From positions 1 through 35,612 of the forward strand of contig JAFQBE010000010.1 of assembly GCA_017416765.1 (NCBI GenBank): a stretch of DNA of 35,612 nucleotides, given 5' to 3'. Every line of letters begins with the position of its first letter. The first letter of the stretch is position 1. The translations under genes were made by a program, and so were the position numbers. Below, in pieces: positions 8,401-17,581 of the stretch. Under the pieces are notes generated by a model. That model was given only the letters and a program-made list of their open reading frames with translations, was not told the DNA's origin and searched no databases. Source of the DNA: Clostridia bacterium (GTDB taxonomy: Bacteria > Bacillota > Clostridia > Oscillospirales > Acutalibacteraceae).

Positions 8401-8836
8401 GCCTGCAAAAAGCAAGGATGAAAAGCTAAACCGCAATACCGAGGAGGAAGAAATAAAACTTAATATAATAAAAGACGGCAGAATGTCCGGTCTTGTGCTT
8501 GATGACGACCGCGTAATTCATTCAACCGACAGGGATTGTACCGGTACGGTAATTGCAGGCAGAAGCGGTATGAGTGACAGCCTTATTACCCTTGAACAGC
8601 TCGGTCAGCTTGAAAAAAATGTTTGCGACAGTGTCCGGGAAATGGGCGAAAAACTGCATGAGGGTAAAATTTCACCCAAGCCCAATTTCGGCGGTTCGTA
8701 TAAGATTCCGTGTGAGTACTGCGCGTATTCGCAGGTTTGCCTGCATGAAGGTGATTCGCAGGAAAACGAATACGGCAGCATGAGCCATAAGGACTGCCTT
8801 GCAAGGCTTACAAAGGACGGTGAAGAAGATGCCTGA
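5498..8836 (+). CDS. addB: AddB subunit of the AddAB helicase-nuclease
   Basis: This 1112-residue protein is the AddB subunit of the heterodimer that processes DNA double-strand ends for homologous recombination and recognises Chi in Firmicutes. It begins with a P-loop (GRINSGKT, residues 7-14), which has a structural role in AddB. The C-terminal nuclease domain has the MDYKTG motif (about 920-925). The iron-sulphur cluster ligands typical of AddB are present: one Cys in FNKCPFLFFC (about 762) and three in CEYCAYSQVC (from 1072). Length is within the family range (about 1100-1170). It is translated from ATG 5498 with a GGGAG site, and its stop overlaps the addA start by 8 bp, consistent with coupled synthesis of the two subunits. 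Confidence 0.95.
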   Translation: MLKLILGRINSGKTTLVQNRIKALVESDKENIFLIVPDQFSFVSEKSIITLLGEKQALKVEVCGFSRLAENAVGEAKGVRRLDDAGRVALMSVALEQVSDKLTVYGRFARSTAVVSEMLKISDELKKCAILPEDLEKTAHKLPDGMLRKKLMDLSLVTAAFDALVAQQFTDDRDTLTLFAKKLEQEHMFSGATVFIDGFKGFTAQETDVISRMIAQSENVYITLCTDKVYTDEFDVSAFACVRDTARKLIDIAKKNGVSAGFEAPPEYNGRYVSKALETLENSLYSSAPQVYKEKADEVCIFNARTAYEECEFVAINVKRLLREENYRCRDIAIISRSEDEYSKALRSSLKKHGVPVFEDKRKPLSIYPPVVFVRAAVEIASKGYSTDAIFRLLKTQLTSLSVEETSELEEYVYLWQIDGRKWLKDWTFNPSGMGNAESEKDREKLAHINSLRSRVIEPLSRMCERIKKAVTAEEKITVVYKYLVEIKVPENLKKLAQRLDKGGETAEAVELGRVWDKLMEIFDQLALSLGETAVSASRLAELFNLVLGVQDMGIIPGGIDEITIGSADRIRVNRPRAVFVVGANDGVFPKKPSQGRVLGDADRRTLTEMGLRVTEPSQYTFLEERHLAYNALCCASERLWITCCKTDFGGNECAPSELITKVRNCLPNCRFTDITDYSPLDMIESESSAFELAAKGWNTQSVLESTLKFCFDEREGYAERIAALERTGKPEALVINDKETAYRLFGNNIHISATRVEEFNKCPFLFFCRYGLKLNERRKAEIDSMLGGTVVHFVLENLVASYGKKLIELEKEQLIDEIKALLDKFLAENMGGAEEKDERFVFLYNRLCDSLYVVAQRLINEMKLSDFEPADFELQIGGSEPQVPAFELELPDGNKMILSGKVDRVDVLKTDEETFVRVMDYKTGTKKFNLNDVMHGLNMQMLLYLFAIRANGKERYGKVVPAGVLYVPAKSKDEKLNRNTEEEEIKLNIIKDGRMSGLVLDDDRVIHSTDRDCTGTVIAGRSGMSDSLITLEQLGQLEKNVCDSVREMGEKLHEGKISPKPNFGGSYKIPCEYCAYSQVCLHEGDSQENEYGSMSHKDCLARLTKDGEEDA

Positions 8837-11800
8837 ATGGACAAAAGAACAAAAGCTTGCCATTGACGGTCGGGACGGTTCTCTGCTTGTCAGTGCTGCG
8901 GCAGGCTCGGGTAAAACAACCGTGCTGGTCGAACGCGTTATTCAGCGTCTTACCGATACCGTAAACCGCTGCCCTGCGGATAAATTGGTAATAGTTACTT
9001 TTACAAGGGCAGCTGCCGCACAGATGAAGGAGCGAATTGAAGCAGCACTGGAAAAGCGTATTGCACAGGGTGCTGACCCTTGGCTTATGCAACAGCAGCT
9101 TTTGCTGCAGTCTGCCAAGATAAGTACTATTGACAGCTTTTGTGCCGACCTTGTGCGTGAAAATTTTCAGAGCCTTGGTATCAGCGCAGATTTTTCCGTT
9201 TCGGACGATGGCGAAAAGGCCCGCTTTTCAGAACAGGCAATAAGAGAAGTCTATGCCGAAATGTATTCTTCCGGCAGGGCTGATTTCCGTTTGCTATCCG
9301 ATACACTCTCAACCGGCGGAAACGATGCAGGTCTTACCGACGCGGTAAAAACAATTTATCAGACCGTTTCTTCCTATCCGTTTCCTGCTGACGAAACGGA
9401 CAGGCTTATTGCACCTTATTTTTCCGATGAACCTGTTGAAAACAGCGTGTGGGGCAACTTTATGCTTGATGAAGCCGTACAAAGGCTTGAGTATTGCCTT
9501 GCACTTATGTCCGATGCAGAAAAATTGATAACCGATATAAATGCTGACCCTGATACTGTAGCCGCAGTTGATGAATTAGTTGCGGAAGAAAAGCAGATGT
9601 ATACCACACTGCTCGAAATTGCTTCTGCTAAAAAATGGGATGAGCTTTATTTTGCGTTGCATTCTTTATCTTTTGCACCTTTTACACGAAAACGCAAGCT
9701 TGATGTTGAACTTAAAAATGCGGTTAAATTAAGACGCGATAAGGCAAAGGATACCGTAATTGATTTGGCAGAAAAAGTTTGCTGTACTTCTGCTGCTTTT
9801 GAAGCGGACAGAGCTGCCTTGCGCCCTGTTGCGGCTGCTTTTTCCGATTGTGTTAAGCTGTATATACAAAAGCTTTTTGAAATAAAAAAGCAGGAAGAAA
9901 AATTTGATTTTAACGATATTGAGCATTTAGCCCTTGAGCTGCTTGTTGAAAAGGATGCCGATGGTAAAATCCGCAAAACTCCGTTGGCACAGCTGCTTTC
10001 TTCTTCCTACGCCGAAATTATGGTTGACGAATATCAGGATACCAATGAATTGCAGGATATGATTTTTTCTGCGGTGTCAGATGACGAAAGGAATCTGTTT
10101 TTTGTCGGCGATGTTAAGCAGAGCATTTACCGCTTCAGACAGGCAATGCCCGAAATCTTTTTAAAGCGCCGTGACAGAGTACCCGAGTTTGACGGCGAAA
10201 AATATCCTGCAAAAGTAACATTAGGTGCAAACTTCAGAAGCAGAAACAGCATAACCAACGCAGTCAATTTCCTGTTTGAGCGGCTTATGTCCGAGAGAAC
10301 AGGTGAAATTCGCTACAATGAAAATGAGCGGCTCAACGCAAAAGCAAGTTATCCGGAAGGCACAGGACCGGATATTGAGTTTTGTTTAAGACCCGACAGC
10401 AGGGGAGCAACCGAGCCTGAATTTGTAGCGTCTTATGTTAAAAATCTGCTTGAAAGCGGCAGACTTATTAAGGACGGCGATATTCAGCGCCCGATTCGCC
10501 CCGGCGATATATGCATACTTACGCGTTTTAATAAGCGTATGTGCCGTTATGCTCAGGCACTTGAAAATATCGGCATTCCTGCTATGAGTGTTATTGACGG
10601 TCAGCTTGGTACATCTGCCGAGGTGCGCGTTATGGTTTCTCTGCTTACCGTGCTTGATAATCCCTTGCAGGATATTCCGCTGACTGCTGTTATGATGTCG
10701 CCCGTGTTCGGCTTTACGGCGGATGAGCTTGCGTCAATACGCGTTGGTGTAAAGGGAAGCGTACCGGTTTATCGCAGTGTTATTGCTGCTGCAGAAAACG
10801 GCAACGAAAAATGCCGCCGTTTTCTTGAACGCATCGACATGATACGCCTTATTTCAATCGGCAGCGGTGCGGCAGAATTTCTGCGCCGTTTGTATAGCGA
10901 AACCGATATTCTATCCGTTGCACAGGCTATGGACAATCCCGAACAGCGTGTCGCAAACCTCTGGTCTCTGCTTGACAAGGCAACCGCCTTTGATTCTTCG
11001 GGCGGCTGCGGACTTTCTGCATTCCTGCGCTTTCTCAATAAAGGCGATAATAGCGGTACTCAGGTTGATATTTCCGACGGAGCTGATGCGGTTAAGGTTA
11101 TGACCGTTCATAAAAGTAAAGGTCTGGAATTCGGTGTGTGTATACTTGTCGAACTGTCCGAGAATCTGCGCCATGTACAAAAGGGCAATATGTCTTTCAG
11201 CAGAAGCTACGGTATGGGCTTTACTCTGCGCGATAAATTAAGCGGCAAATCGTTCAAAACCCTGCCGTATATAGCCTGCGGGCTTGAAACCTCGCTTAAA
11301 GAGCTTTCTGAAGAAGTGCGCGTGCTTTATGTTGCACTTACACGCGCTAAAGAACAGCTTGTGTTTATAGGCTCATGTTCAAAGCCGGAAGAAAAGCTGA
11401 AAGCAATTCCTCTGGCATTTCCTTCGGACGATTCATGCATGGATTACGGCTATACCTCATCATCTTCAACAAACCTTGATTTTCTTCTGCCCGTATACGG
11501 CAGGCATATGCAGGCCTGCGAATTTTATTCACGCATAGGTGTATATCCCGATAGCTTTATTTTAAAGCCCGATTTTGATTTGAAGGCTGTTTTGTGCGAT
11601 GAAAGTGATAATGAAGAAGTTACGGAGGATTTATCGGAAGAAATATACGAATCATTTGCACCCGATGAAGATTTAGCTTTACAAATAAAAGCGCGAATGG
11701 ACTATGAATATCCTTATGCCGCATTGAGCAGTGCCGTTTCCAAAAAGCAGGCATCAGGTTTCCTTGATGAGCGGTTTGATGAAAGCTTTTTTGCCTCCTC

Positions 11801-12335
11801 ACGCCCTGCTTTTATGAATAAGGGCGGACTTACAGCGGCACAAAAGGGTACGCTGACACATAAATTCATGCAGCTTTGCGATTTGAAAAACAGCGATGTA
11901 AAGTCGCAGCTTGCCGCTATGGTGGCTGACGGCAGCTTTACAGCGGAAGAAGCAAAAGAACTAAAAACAGACGAGGTGGAAGCTTTCTATTCTTCAGAAC
12001 TTTGTAAACGCATAAACGCTTCTTCAAACATCATGCGTGAAAAAAAGTTTGCCATGCTTATGTCCGTTACAGAAGTGTACCCAGAATTGCCCGAAACCTT
12101 TGCTGATGAAACAATAGTTGTTCAGGGTATGCTTGACCTTGCCTTTGAAGAAAACGGAGAAATAGTTATAGTTGACTATAAGACTGACAGGGGAGTGGGC
12201 GAGGACGAATTGCGCGAGCGGCATTTTGAACAGCTCCAGGTGTATTCCAAGGCAATTGAACGCTGCACCGATTACCGCGTAAAGGCGGCATATGTGTATT
12301 CGCTTGCACTTAAAAAAGAGATAAAAATGCTGTGA
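8829..12335 (+). CDS. addA: AddA subunit of the AddAB helicase-nuclease
   Basis: The 1168-residue protein is a UvrD-like superfamily 1 helicase fused to a RecB-type nuclease. The Walker A motif SAAAGSGKTT is near residues 20-29, the helicase motif VDEYQDTNE near 399-407, and the nuclease motif VDYKTD near 1115-1120. The start is placed at the ATG at 8829, because the family begins with a short lead into WTKEQKLAI and AAAGGACGG lies upstream within addB. A frame extending to 8799 would add ten residues not typical of the family. The start overlaps addB by 8 bp. AddA unwinds DNA with its 3'-5' motor and cuts the 3'-ended strand; AddB cuts the other strand. Confidence 0.95.
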   Translation: MPEWTKEQKLAIDGRDGSLLVSAAAGSGKTTVLVERVIQRLTDTVNRCPADKLVIVTFTRAAAAQMKERIEAALEKRIAQGADPWLMQQQLLLQSAKISTIDSFCADLVRENFQSLGISADFSVSDDGEKARFSEQAIREVYAEMYSSGRADFRLLSDTLSTGGNDAGLTDAVKTIYQTVSSYPFPADETDRLIAPYFSDEPVENSVWGNFMLDEAVQRLEYCLALMSDAEKLITDINADPDTVAAVDELVAEEKQMYTTLLEIASAKKWDELYFALHSLSFAPFTRKRKLDVELKNAVKLRRDKAKDTVIDLAEKVCCTSAAFEADRAALRPVAAAFSDCVKLYIQKLFEIKKQEEKFDFNDIEHLALELLVEKDADGKIRKTPLAQLLSSSYAEIMVDEYQDTNELQDMIFSAVSDDERNLFFVGDVKQSIYRFRQAMPEIFLKRRDRVPEFDGEKYPAKVTLGANFRSRNSITNAVNFLFERLMSERTGEIRYNENERLNAKASYPEGTGPDIEFCLRPDSRGATEPEFVASYVKNLLESGRLIKDGDIQRPIRPGDICILTRFNKRMCRYAQALENIGIPAMSVIDGQLGTSAEVRVMVSLLTVLDNPLQDIPLTAVMMSPVFGFTADELASIRVGVKGSVPVYRSVIAAAENGNEKCRRFLERIDMIRLISIGSGAAEFLRRLYSETDILSVAQAMDNPEQRVANLWSLLDKATAFDSSGGCGLSAFLRFLNKGDNSGTQVDISDGADAVKVMTVHKSKGLEFGVCILVELSENLRHVQKGNMSFSRSYGMGFTLRDKLSGKSFKTLPYIACGLETSLKELSEEVRVLYVALTRAKEQLVFIGSCSKPEEKLKAIPLAFPSDDSCMDYGYTSSSSTNLDFLLPVYGRHMQACEFYSRIGVYPDSFILKPDFDLKAVLCDESDNEEVTEDLSEEIYESFAPDEDLALQIKARMDYEYPYAALSSAVSKKQASGFLDERFDESFFASSRPAFMNKGGLTAAQKGTLTHKFMQLCDLKNSDVKSQLAAMVADGSFTAEEAKELKTDEVEAFYSSELCKRINASSNIMREKKFAMLMSVTEVYPELPETFADETIVVQGMLDLAFEENGEIVIVDYKTDRGVGEDELRERHFEQLQVYSKAIERCTDYRVKAAYVYSLALKKEIKML

Positions 12336-12366
12336 TAAAAAATTTTTAAAAAATTGAAAAATTTAC

Positions 12367-12395
12367 TTGCATTTTTTGTAATAGTGTGATATCAT
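12367..12395 (+). promoter_or_regulatory. Predicted promoter for rpmE
   Basis: TTGCAT (12367-12372) and TATCAT (12390-12395) are separated by 17 bp. TG at -14/-15 gives an extended -10 promoter. It lies in the gap between addA and rpmE. Confidence 0.65.
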
Positions 12396-12441
12396 TCATT
12401 CGTTATGTAATCTTGATATAACCCGAGAGAGGTGAAAAGAA

Positions 12442-12648
12442 ATGAAACAGGGTATCCATCCCAAGTACGAAAAGACCGAAATCCGCTGCGCTTGCGGTGC
12501 TGTTTTTGAGACTTCCTCAACAAAGCCCAATATGCGTGTTGATATCTGCTCCAAGTGCCACCCCTTCTTCACAGGTAAGCAGAAGCTTGTTGATACAGGC
12601 GGACGTGTTGACAGATTTAAGAAGAGATTTAATCTCGAAAGCAAATAA
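12442..12648 (+). CDS. rpmE: Ribosomal protein bL31 (zinc-binding type)
   Basis: This 68-residue protein has the normal length and sequence of bL31, a protein of the large ribosomal subunit that bridges to the small subunit near the central protuberance. Four zinc-binding cysteines are present (C16, C18, C36, C39; CACG and CSKC), so this is the C+ form that also stores zinc. A GAGAGGTG ribosome binding site precedes the ATG. The gene has its own extended -10 promoter and a perfect terminator, so it is mostly an independent transcript between addA and yigZ. Its codon choice (AAG, ATC, TCC) fits high expression. Confidence 0.96.
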   Translation: MKQGIHPKYEKTEIRCACGAVFETSSTKPNMRVDICSKCHPFFTGKQKLVDTGGRVDRFKKRFNLESK

Positions 12649-12660
12649 TTTGCCGGTTAC

Positions 12661-12689
12661 AAGGCGGTGCTGCGGCACCGCCTTAAATT
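12661..12689 (+). terminator. Rho-independent terminator after rpmE
   Basis: A perfect 10-bp stem, AAGGCGGTGC (12661-12670) with GCACCGCCTT (12675-12684), closes a TGCG loop. It is followed by AAATTTTCT. It lies between the rpmE stop and the yigZ ribosome binding site. Confidence 0.88.
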
Positions 12690-12711
12690 TTCTCTGAAGG
12701 AGCTTTATTTC

Positions 12712-13335
12712 ATGCAGGAATATCTCACTCTCGGAAAAGAAAATAATGATGAATTTACCGTAAAGCATTCGCGCTTTATCGGTTATGCAAAGCCTGTGCA
12801 GACGCAGGAGGATGCGGTTGCTTTTATTAATGAAATAAAAGCAAAGCATTGGGATGCAAAGCACAATGTTTATGCCTACATACTGCGTGACGGTCAGATT
12901 AAACGCTATTCGGACGACGGTGAACCGCAGGGTACTGCGGGGATACCCGTGCTTGATGTTCTTCAGAAAGAAGGGCTTACCGATTGCGTTGTTGTGGTTA
13001 CGCGCTATTTTGGCGGCATACTTCTCGGCGGCGGCGGTCTTGTTCGTGCGTATTCTCATGCGGCAAAGCTTGCTGTTGATGCAGGCGGAGTAATTAAAAT
13101 GTCGCTTTGTGTCCGCGCGGAATGTGAGTGTGATTACGGCTTTTACGGCAAACTCGCTTCCCTTATTCCCGAATGCGGCGGAACTGTAGAAAACAGCGAT
13201 TTTACCGATATAGTCAAGGTTACTTTTACCATGCCGAAAAATTTGTTTGAACCTTTCTGTGCAAAGCTTGTAGATACCAGCTTCGGAAAGGTCGAAGCAA
13301 AGGCAATTGACGAACTTTTTGCACAAATAAGCTAA
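12712..13335 (+). CDS. yigZ: YigZ/IMPACT-family protein
   Basis: The 207-residue protein belongs to the YigZ/UPF0029 IMPACT family. The N-terminal half holds the signature region with SDDGEPQGTAG (about 67-77) and RYFGG followed by GGGGLVRAYSHAA (about 99-121). The C-terminal half is the usual ferredoxin-like domain. The exact role is unsettled: eukaryotic IMPACT modulates GCN2, and bacterial members have been linked to nucleic acid or translation-related functions. The start is the ATG at 12712 with GAAGGAGC upstream; a longer frame to 12667 would run through the rpmE terminator stem and is rejected. Confidence 0.92.
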   Translation: MQEYLTLGKENNDEFTVKHSRFIGYAKPVQTQEDAVAFINEIKAKHWDAKHNVYAYILRDGQIKRYSDDGEPQGTAGIPVLDVLQKEGLTDCVVVVTRYFGGILLGGGGLVRAYSHAAKLAVDAGGVIKMSLCVRAECECDYGFYGKLASLIPECGGTVENSDFTDIVKVTFTMPKNLFEPFCAKLVDTSFGKVEAKAIDELFAQIS

Positions 13336-13414
13336 TTTTAAAAAATAAAAAGGGTATTTTGAAATTTTATTGTATAATAAATAAAAGTGATTTTTATGAA
13401 AGGCGGTGGGCTTT

Positions 13415-14419
13415 GTGGCAGATACAGTAAGAGAAATTACAGAAAAAAACGAACATCTTGTTTTTTCACCCAATGCTTGCTTTTCGGATTCTTCTTTGGG
13501 CAGAAAGCTGCCCGAAACTCCGTGCCAAATCCGTACCTGTTTTCAGCGCGACAGGGACAGGATTATACACTGTAATGCGTTCCGCCGCTTGAAGCACAAA
13601 ACCCAGGTTTTTCTATCACCCGAGGGCGACCATTACCGTACCCGCCTTACGCATACGCTTGAAGTGTCGCAGATTGCGCGCACCATTGCCGCAGGTCTGC
13701 GCCTTAACGAAAATCTTACCGAGGCAATAGCACTCGGACACGATTTGGGTCACACACCCTTCGGCCACGCGGGCGAACGCGCGCTGAACGATGTGCATCC
13801 CGGCGGTTACCGCCATTATGAGCAGAGTGTGCGTGTTTGCGAATACCTTGAAAATTCCGGCAAAGGTCTTAACCTTACAGCCGAAGTTATTGACGGCATT
13901 CGCTGCCATACAAGCGGCGTAGAAGCAAAAACGCTTGAAGGCAGAATAGTTCGCCTTGCAGATAAGGTTGCATATATAAATCACGATATTGACGATTCGG
14001 TAAGGGCGGGCGTAATGTGCGAAACCGATGTTCCGTCTGCTGTTCGCAAGGTTTTAGGTGAAACCAAATCGCAGCGCATAACTACCGTTATCCGTTCTGC
14101 AATAAGCAACAGCGGTGCGGATATCTGCCTTGACCCTGAAATTGCCGAAGCGGTAAAAGAGCTTCGCAGCTTTATGTTTGAGCGTGTATATACAAACCCC
14201 TACTGCAAAAGTGAAGAGAGCAAGGCTGACACCATGATAAAACAGCTTTATCACTATTTTGCGGAAAACCCGGAGGAAATGCCCAATTCATATGAAGAAA
14301 TCTGTTTTCGCGAGGGAGCAGACAGGGCGGCATGCGATTATATTTCCGGTATGACGGACAGGTTTGCCGTCAGCACATTTACGCGCCTTTTTGTTCCGGA
14401 TTCATGGGTAATCCGATAA
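13415..14419 (+). CDS. dgt: Deoxyguanosinetriphosphate triphosphohydrolase-like protein (HD domain)
   Basis: This 334-residue HD-domain protein belongs to the dGTPase family, which cleaves dNTPs to the deoxynucleoside and tripolyphosphate. Metal-binding motifs are visible: His80 in RTRLTHTLEV, then GHDLGHTPFGH from 108 with the HD pair at 109-110, and a later IDDSVRAG stretch. Length fits the short Firmicute type. Of two in-frame GTG codons, the one at 13415 is chosen because AGGCGG lies 8 bp upstream; the GTG at 13406 overlaps that site. The gene sits directly before dnaG, a common arrangement in Clostridia that links dNTP control with replication priming. The true substrate range (dGTP only or several dNTPs) is not readable from sequence. 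Confidence 0.92.
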   Translation: MADTVREITEKNEHLVFSPNACFSDSSLGRKLPETPCQIRTCFQRDRDRIIHCNAFRRLKHKTQVFLSPEGDHYRTRLTHTLEVSQIARTIAAGLRLNENLTEAIALGHDLGHTPFGHAGERALNDVHPGGYRHYEQSVRVCEYLENSGKGLNLTAEVIDGIRCHTSGVEAKTLEGRIVRLADKVAYINHDIDDSVRAGVMCETDVPSAVRKVLGETKSQRITTVIRSAISNSGADICLDPEIAEAVKELRSFMFERVYTNPYCKSEESKADTMIKQLYHYFAENPEEMPNSYEEICFREGADRAACDYISGMTDRFAVSTFTRLFVPDSWVIR

Positions 14420-14478
14420 TTATTATAAACAATATATAGTAACTGTGCTTTTTAGTAAGCACAATTTAGGAGTACGCA

Positions 14479-16236
14479 ATGGCAGTAAGCAGATTAAGTG
14501 AAGATTTTCTTCGCGAGCTTCGGGATAAGAATGAAATTTCCGAGGTTATAGGCAGCTATGTCAATCTGCGTCAGCGCGGTACTACAATGACGGGCTTGTG
14601 TCCGTTCCATAACGAAAAAACCCCGTCTTTTACCGTCTATCTCGAAACGCAGTCTTATTATTGCTTCGGCTGCGGTGCGGGCGGCGATGTTATAACCTTT
14701 GTGCGCAATATGGACAACCTCGGCTATATTGATGCTGTCAAGGTGCTTGCCCAGCGTGCAGGTATGGCTTTACCTGAGGATGGCTTTGACGATACCATTA
14801 GCAAACGCCGCCGCAGAATACTTGAAGCCAACAGGGAAGCGGCAAGGTTTTTCCATTCCACCCTTGTAAGTGATAAGGGTAAAACCTGCCTTGATTATTT
14901 CCTCGGCAGGGGATATTCTATGGCTACTATCCGCCGTTTTGGTATGGGCTACGCGCCCGATGAATGGCGCGGGCTTTATGATTATCTGCGGGCAAAGGGC
15001 TTTGCTTCGGGCGAGCTTGTTGATGCTAATCTCGTGCGCAAAAGCGAAAAGGACGGCAAAGTAAATTATTACGATAATTTCCGTAACCGCGCAATGGTAC
15101 CTATAATTGATGTGCGCGGCAATGTTGTAGCCTTCGGCGGCAGAGTGCTCGACGATTCAAAGCCGAAATACATCAATACCTCCGATACGCTTGTGTATAA
15201 GAAAGGTGCGGGTGTTTTTGCACTCAACCTTGCAAAGGACAGCGGCTCAAGAAGCCTTATTATAACGGAAGGGTATATGGATACAATCGCCCTTCATCAG
15301 GCAGGCTTTAAAAATACGATTGCTTGTTTGGGTACAGCCTTGCCGGACGAGCAGGTTAATTTAATCAGCCGCTATGCTGATGAAGTGCTTTTAGCTTACG
15401 ATTCTGATGAGGCAGGGCAGAAGGCTGTACGCAGAGCCATTCAGGCTTTTGAACGCACGGGGGTTAAGGTCCGTGTGCTTGCCTTAAAGGGTGGCAAAGA
15501 CCCCGATGAAATAATTAAAAAGTTCGGTCCCGAGCGTTTCAGAATGATAGTTGACGGCGCAGAGAACGATATTGAATACCGCCTTAATAATGTGCGCAGT
15601 CGCTATAATGTTATGAGTGATGACGGTAAAATCGGCTTTATGCGTGAAGCAGTCGGTGTGCTTGCCGCTATCGGTTCTGAAATTGAGCGCGATGTTTATA
15701 TTACCAAGCTTTCAAATGAACTGAATATAGCCAAGGAAGCCATAACCTCGCAGGTGAATTCTGTGCGCTATAAAAACCGCAGAAACAAAGAAAAGGCAGA
15801 ATTTCAGAAAATTCAGAGTTCTTCTTTTTCGCAGCAGGGCAGACCTGTACCTGTAAGCTCAATCGGCGCAATGAAAGCGGAAGAATCGCTGCTTGCAGCT
15901 CTGGCGCGTCAGCCGAATGTTTATAAAAAATTCTGCGATGTGCTTGATACGGATTTGTTTGTGTCCGATTTCGGTAGAGCCGCTTTCGGTGCGATGCTGC
16001 CGTTTTTGCAAAACGGCGAAGCTGCGGAGCTTACCCTGCTTTCGCAAAGCCTTGAGCAGGAGCATCTTGCCCGTATGGCAGGAATACTTGCAAAGGATAT
16101 TTTAACCGGCAATACCGCTGCCGTATGCAGCGATTGTATAAAACGCCTTCAGGAGGAAAAAGCTAAAACGGATGTGGCTGACCCTTCTGCTTTGAGCGAT
16201 GAAGATTTTATTAAGTTGTTTAAAAAAGATGTGTGA
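14479..16236 (+). CDS. dnaG: DNA primase
   Basis: The 585-residue protein synthesises RNA primers at the replication fork. The N-terminal CHC2 zinc finger has [11 protein letters not shown] (from Cys41) and CFGCGAGGD (from about 62). The TOPRIM catalytic core has the conserved Glu264 in TEGYMD and the acidic AYDSDEAG motif (about 309-316). The C-terminal part (about 450-585) would bind the replicative helicase. Length is normal. A TTAGGAG site precedes the ATG. A small stem (GTGCTT 14445-14450 with AAGCAC 14457-14462) lies just upstream, between dgt and dnaG. The next gene is rpoD, the classic dnaG-rpoD pair. Confidence 0.97.
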   Translation: MAVSRLSEDFLRELRDKNEISEVIGSYVNLRQRGTTMTGLCPFHNEKTPSFTVYLETQSYYCFGCGAGGDVITFVRNMDNLGYIDAVKVLAQRAGMALPEDGFDDTISKRRRRILEANREAARFFHSTLVSDKGKTCLDYFLGRGYSMATIRRFGMGYAPDEWRGLYDYLRAKGFASGELVDANLVRKSEKDGKVNYYDNFRNRAMVPIIDVRGNVVAFGGRVLDDSKPKYINTSDTLVYKKGAGVFALNLAKDSGSRSLIITEGYMDTIALHQAGFKNTIACLGTALPDEQVNLISRYADEVLLAYDSDEAGQKAVRRAIQAFERTGVKVRVLALKGGKDPDEIIKKFGPERFRMIVDGAENDIEYRLNNVRSRYNVMSDDGKIGFMREAVGVLAAIGSEIERDVYITKLSNELNIAKEAITSQVNSVRYKNRRNKEKAEFQKIQSSSFSQQGRPVPVSSIGAMKAEESLLAALARQPNVYKKFCDVLDTDLFVSDFGRAAFGAMLPFLQNGEAAELTLLSQSLEQEHLARMAGILAKDILTGNTAAVCSDCIKRLQEEKAKTDVADPSALSDEDFIKLFKKDV

Positions 16237-16253
16237 TAAAGGAGAAAGATAAA

Positions 16254-17351
16254 ATGGAAGCAACCGAAAAAAAGAATGCCTTACGAATGCTTATTGAAAA
16301 AGGTAAGCAGACAGGTAAGCTCAGTACGCAGGATATTGACGCTGCAATTGAGGAAATGGACCTTGACCTGGAAGAGCTTGACGAGCTTTATGAAAGCATT
16401 GAGGGTCAGAATATCAAAATTATTGACGACCTTGGCGATTTATCGCTTGACCTTAATTTTGAAACCGAAACTTCCGCAAAGGGCGGCAGCGATGCTGCTT
16501 CGGCAGAGCTTAAAAACGCCGCAATGGACGACCCGGTTAAGGTTTACCTTAAAGAAATCGGCCATGTTCCGCTGCTTACTCCCGAAGAAGAAATTGACCT
16601 TGCTATCCGTATAACAAATGACGATGAAGCTGCAAAGAGCAGACTTGCTGAAGCTAATCTTCGCCTTGTTGTCAGTATTGCAAAACGCTATGTCGGCAGA
16701 GGCATGCAGTTCCTTGATCTTATTCAGGAGGGTAACCTCGGTCTTATTAAGGCTGTTGATAAGTTCGACTATACAAAGGGCTTTAAGTTCTCTACCTACG
16801 CTACATGGTGGATAAGACAGGCTATTACAAGGGCTATTGCCGACCAGGCAAGAACTATCCGTATTCCTGTTCACATGGTTGAAACTATTAATAAGGTAAA
16901 GAAAACAAACAGCCAGCTGCTCCACAAAATAGGCAGAGACCCCAGCGCAGAAGAAATTGCGCAGGAGCTTGATATGCCTGTTGATAAAGTCCGCGAAATT
17001 CTCCGCGTTGCACAGGAACCCGTTTCTCTTGAAACACCCATCGGCGAGGAAGAAGACAGCCATCTTGGCGATTTTATTCCCGATGACGATGCACTTGCAC
17101 CGGCAGATGCAGCTTCCAATATTCTTCTCAAGGAATCTCTTGACGATGTTCTCAAAACCCTTACTCCAAGAGAAGAAAAGGTTATTATGCTTCGTTTCGG
17201 TCTGGCAGACGGTCATCCCCGTACCCTTGAAGAAGTAGGCAAGGAGTTTAACGTTACCCGCGAGCGTATCCGTCAGATTGAAGCAAAGGCTCTGCGCAAA
17301 CTCAGACACCCCAGCAGAAGTAAAAAGCTCCGCGATTTCCTTGATTCATAA
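16254..17351 (+). CDS. rpoD: Primary sigma factor RpoD/SigA
   Basis: This 365-residue housekeeping sigma factor directs RNA polymerase to promoters of the TTGACA/TATAAT type seen throughout this window. A short acidic region 1.1 comes first, then region 1.2 ([21 protein letters not shown]), region 2 ([20 protein letters not shown]), region 3, and region 4 with the helix-turn-helix [21 protein letters not shown] and the terminal LRDFLDS. The start is the ATG at 16254, which has AAAGGAG 9 bp upstream; a GTG frame to 16233 overlapping the dnaG stop is less likely. It follows dnaG by 17 bp and ends in a strong terminator. Confidence 0.97.
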   Translation: MEATEKKNALRMLIEKGKQTGKLSTQDIDAAIEEMDLDLEELDELYESIEGQNIKIIDDLGDLSLDLNFETETSAKGGSDAASAELKNAAMDDPVKVYLKEIGHVPLLTPEEEIDLAIRITNDDEAAKSRLAEANLRLVVSIAKRYVGRGMQFLDLIQEGNLGLIKAVDKFDYTKGFKFSTYATWWIRQAITRAIADQARTIRIPVHMVETINKVKKTNSQLLHKIGRDPSAEEIAQELDMPVDKVREILRVAQEPVSLETPIGEEEDSHLGDFIPDDDALAPADAASNILLKESLDDVLKTLTPREEKVIMLRFGLADGHPRTLEEVGKEFNVTRERIRQIEAKALRKLRHPSRSKKLRDFLDS

Positions 17352-17401
17352 TTCTATTTTGTAAATATTTTGTTAATTTTTCAAAAAAAGAATTATACTT
17401 T

Positions 17402-17429
17402 AGCCGAAGCGCATGCTTCGGCTTTTTTA
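17402..17429 (+). terminator. Rho-independent terminator after rpoD
   Basis: A perfect 9-bp stem, AGCCGAAGC (17402-17410) with GCTTCGGCT (17415-17423), closes a GCAT loop and is followed by a run of T. It ends the dnaG-rpoD transcript. Confidence 0.92.
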
Positions 17430-17485
17430 TGTGCGTTTTTTTAAGATAAAATTAAGGTAAACTGTTGATTTTTGCAAAAATTTCC

Positions 17486-17514
17486 TTGACTTATTAATAA
17501 TAATAAATTATACT
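17486..17514 (+). promoter_or_regulatory. Strong predicted sigma-A promoter for the surface protein-peptide operon
   Basis: TTGACT (17486-17491) and TATACT (17509-17514) are separated by 17 AT-rich bases. It lies 68 bp before the start codon, and AGGAG is at the ribosome binding position. Its strength fits the biased codon use of the gene. Confidence 0.75.
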
Positions 17515-17581
17515 ATACCATGAACAATATGCGTTATTATGCAATTCACGCATATGTAACATTTTAAGGAGATGAATTTCA

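Noticed and set aside
12517-13473. 318-residue minus-strand frame opposite rpmE and yigZ
   Set aside because: It is the reverse-strand shadow of two well-supported genes and its composition (Cys, Tyr, Phe-rich) is typical of such shadows.
16440-17309. 289-residue minus-strand frame opposite rpoD
   Set aside because: Lies entirely inside rpoD on the other strand, has no start signals and no recognisable domain.
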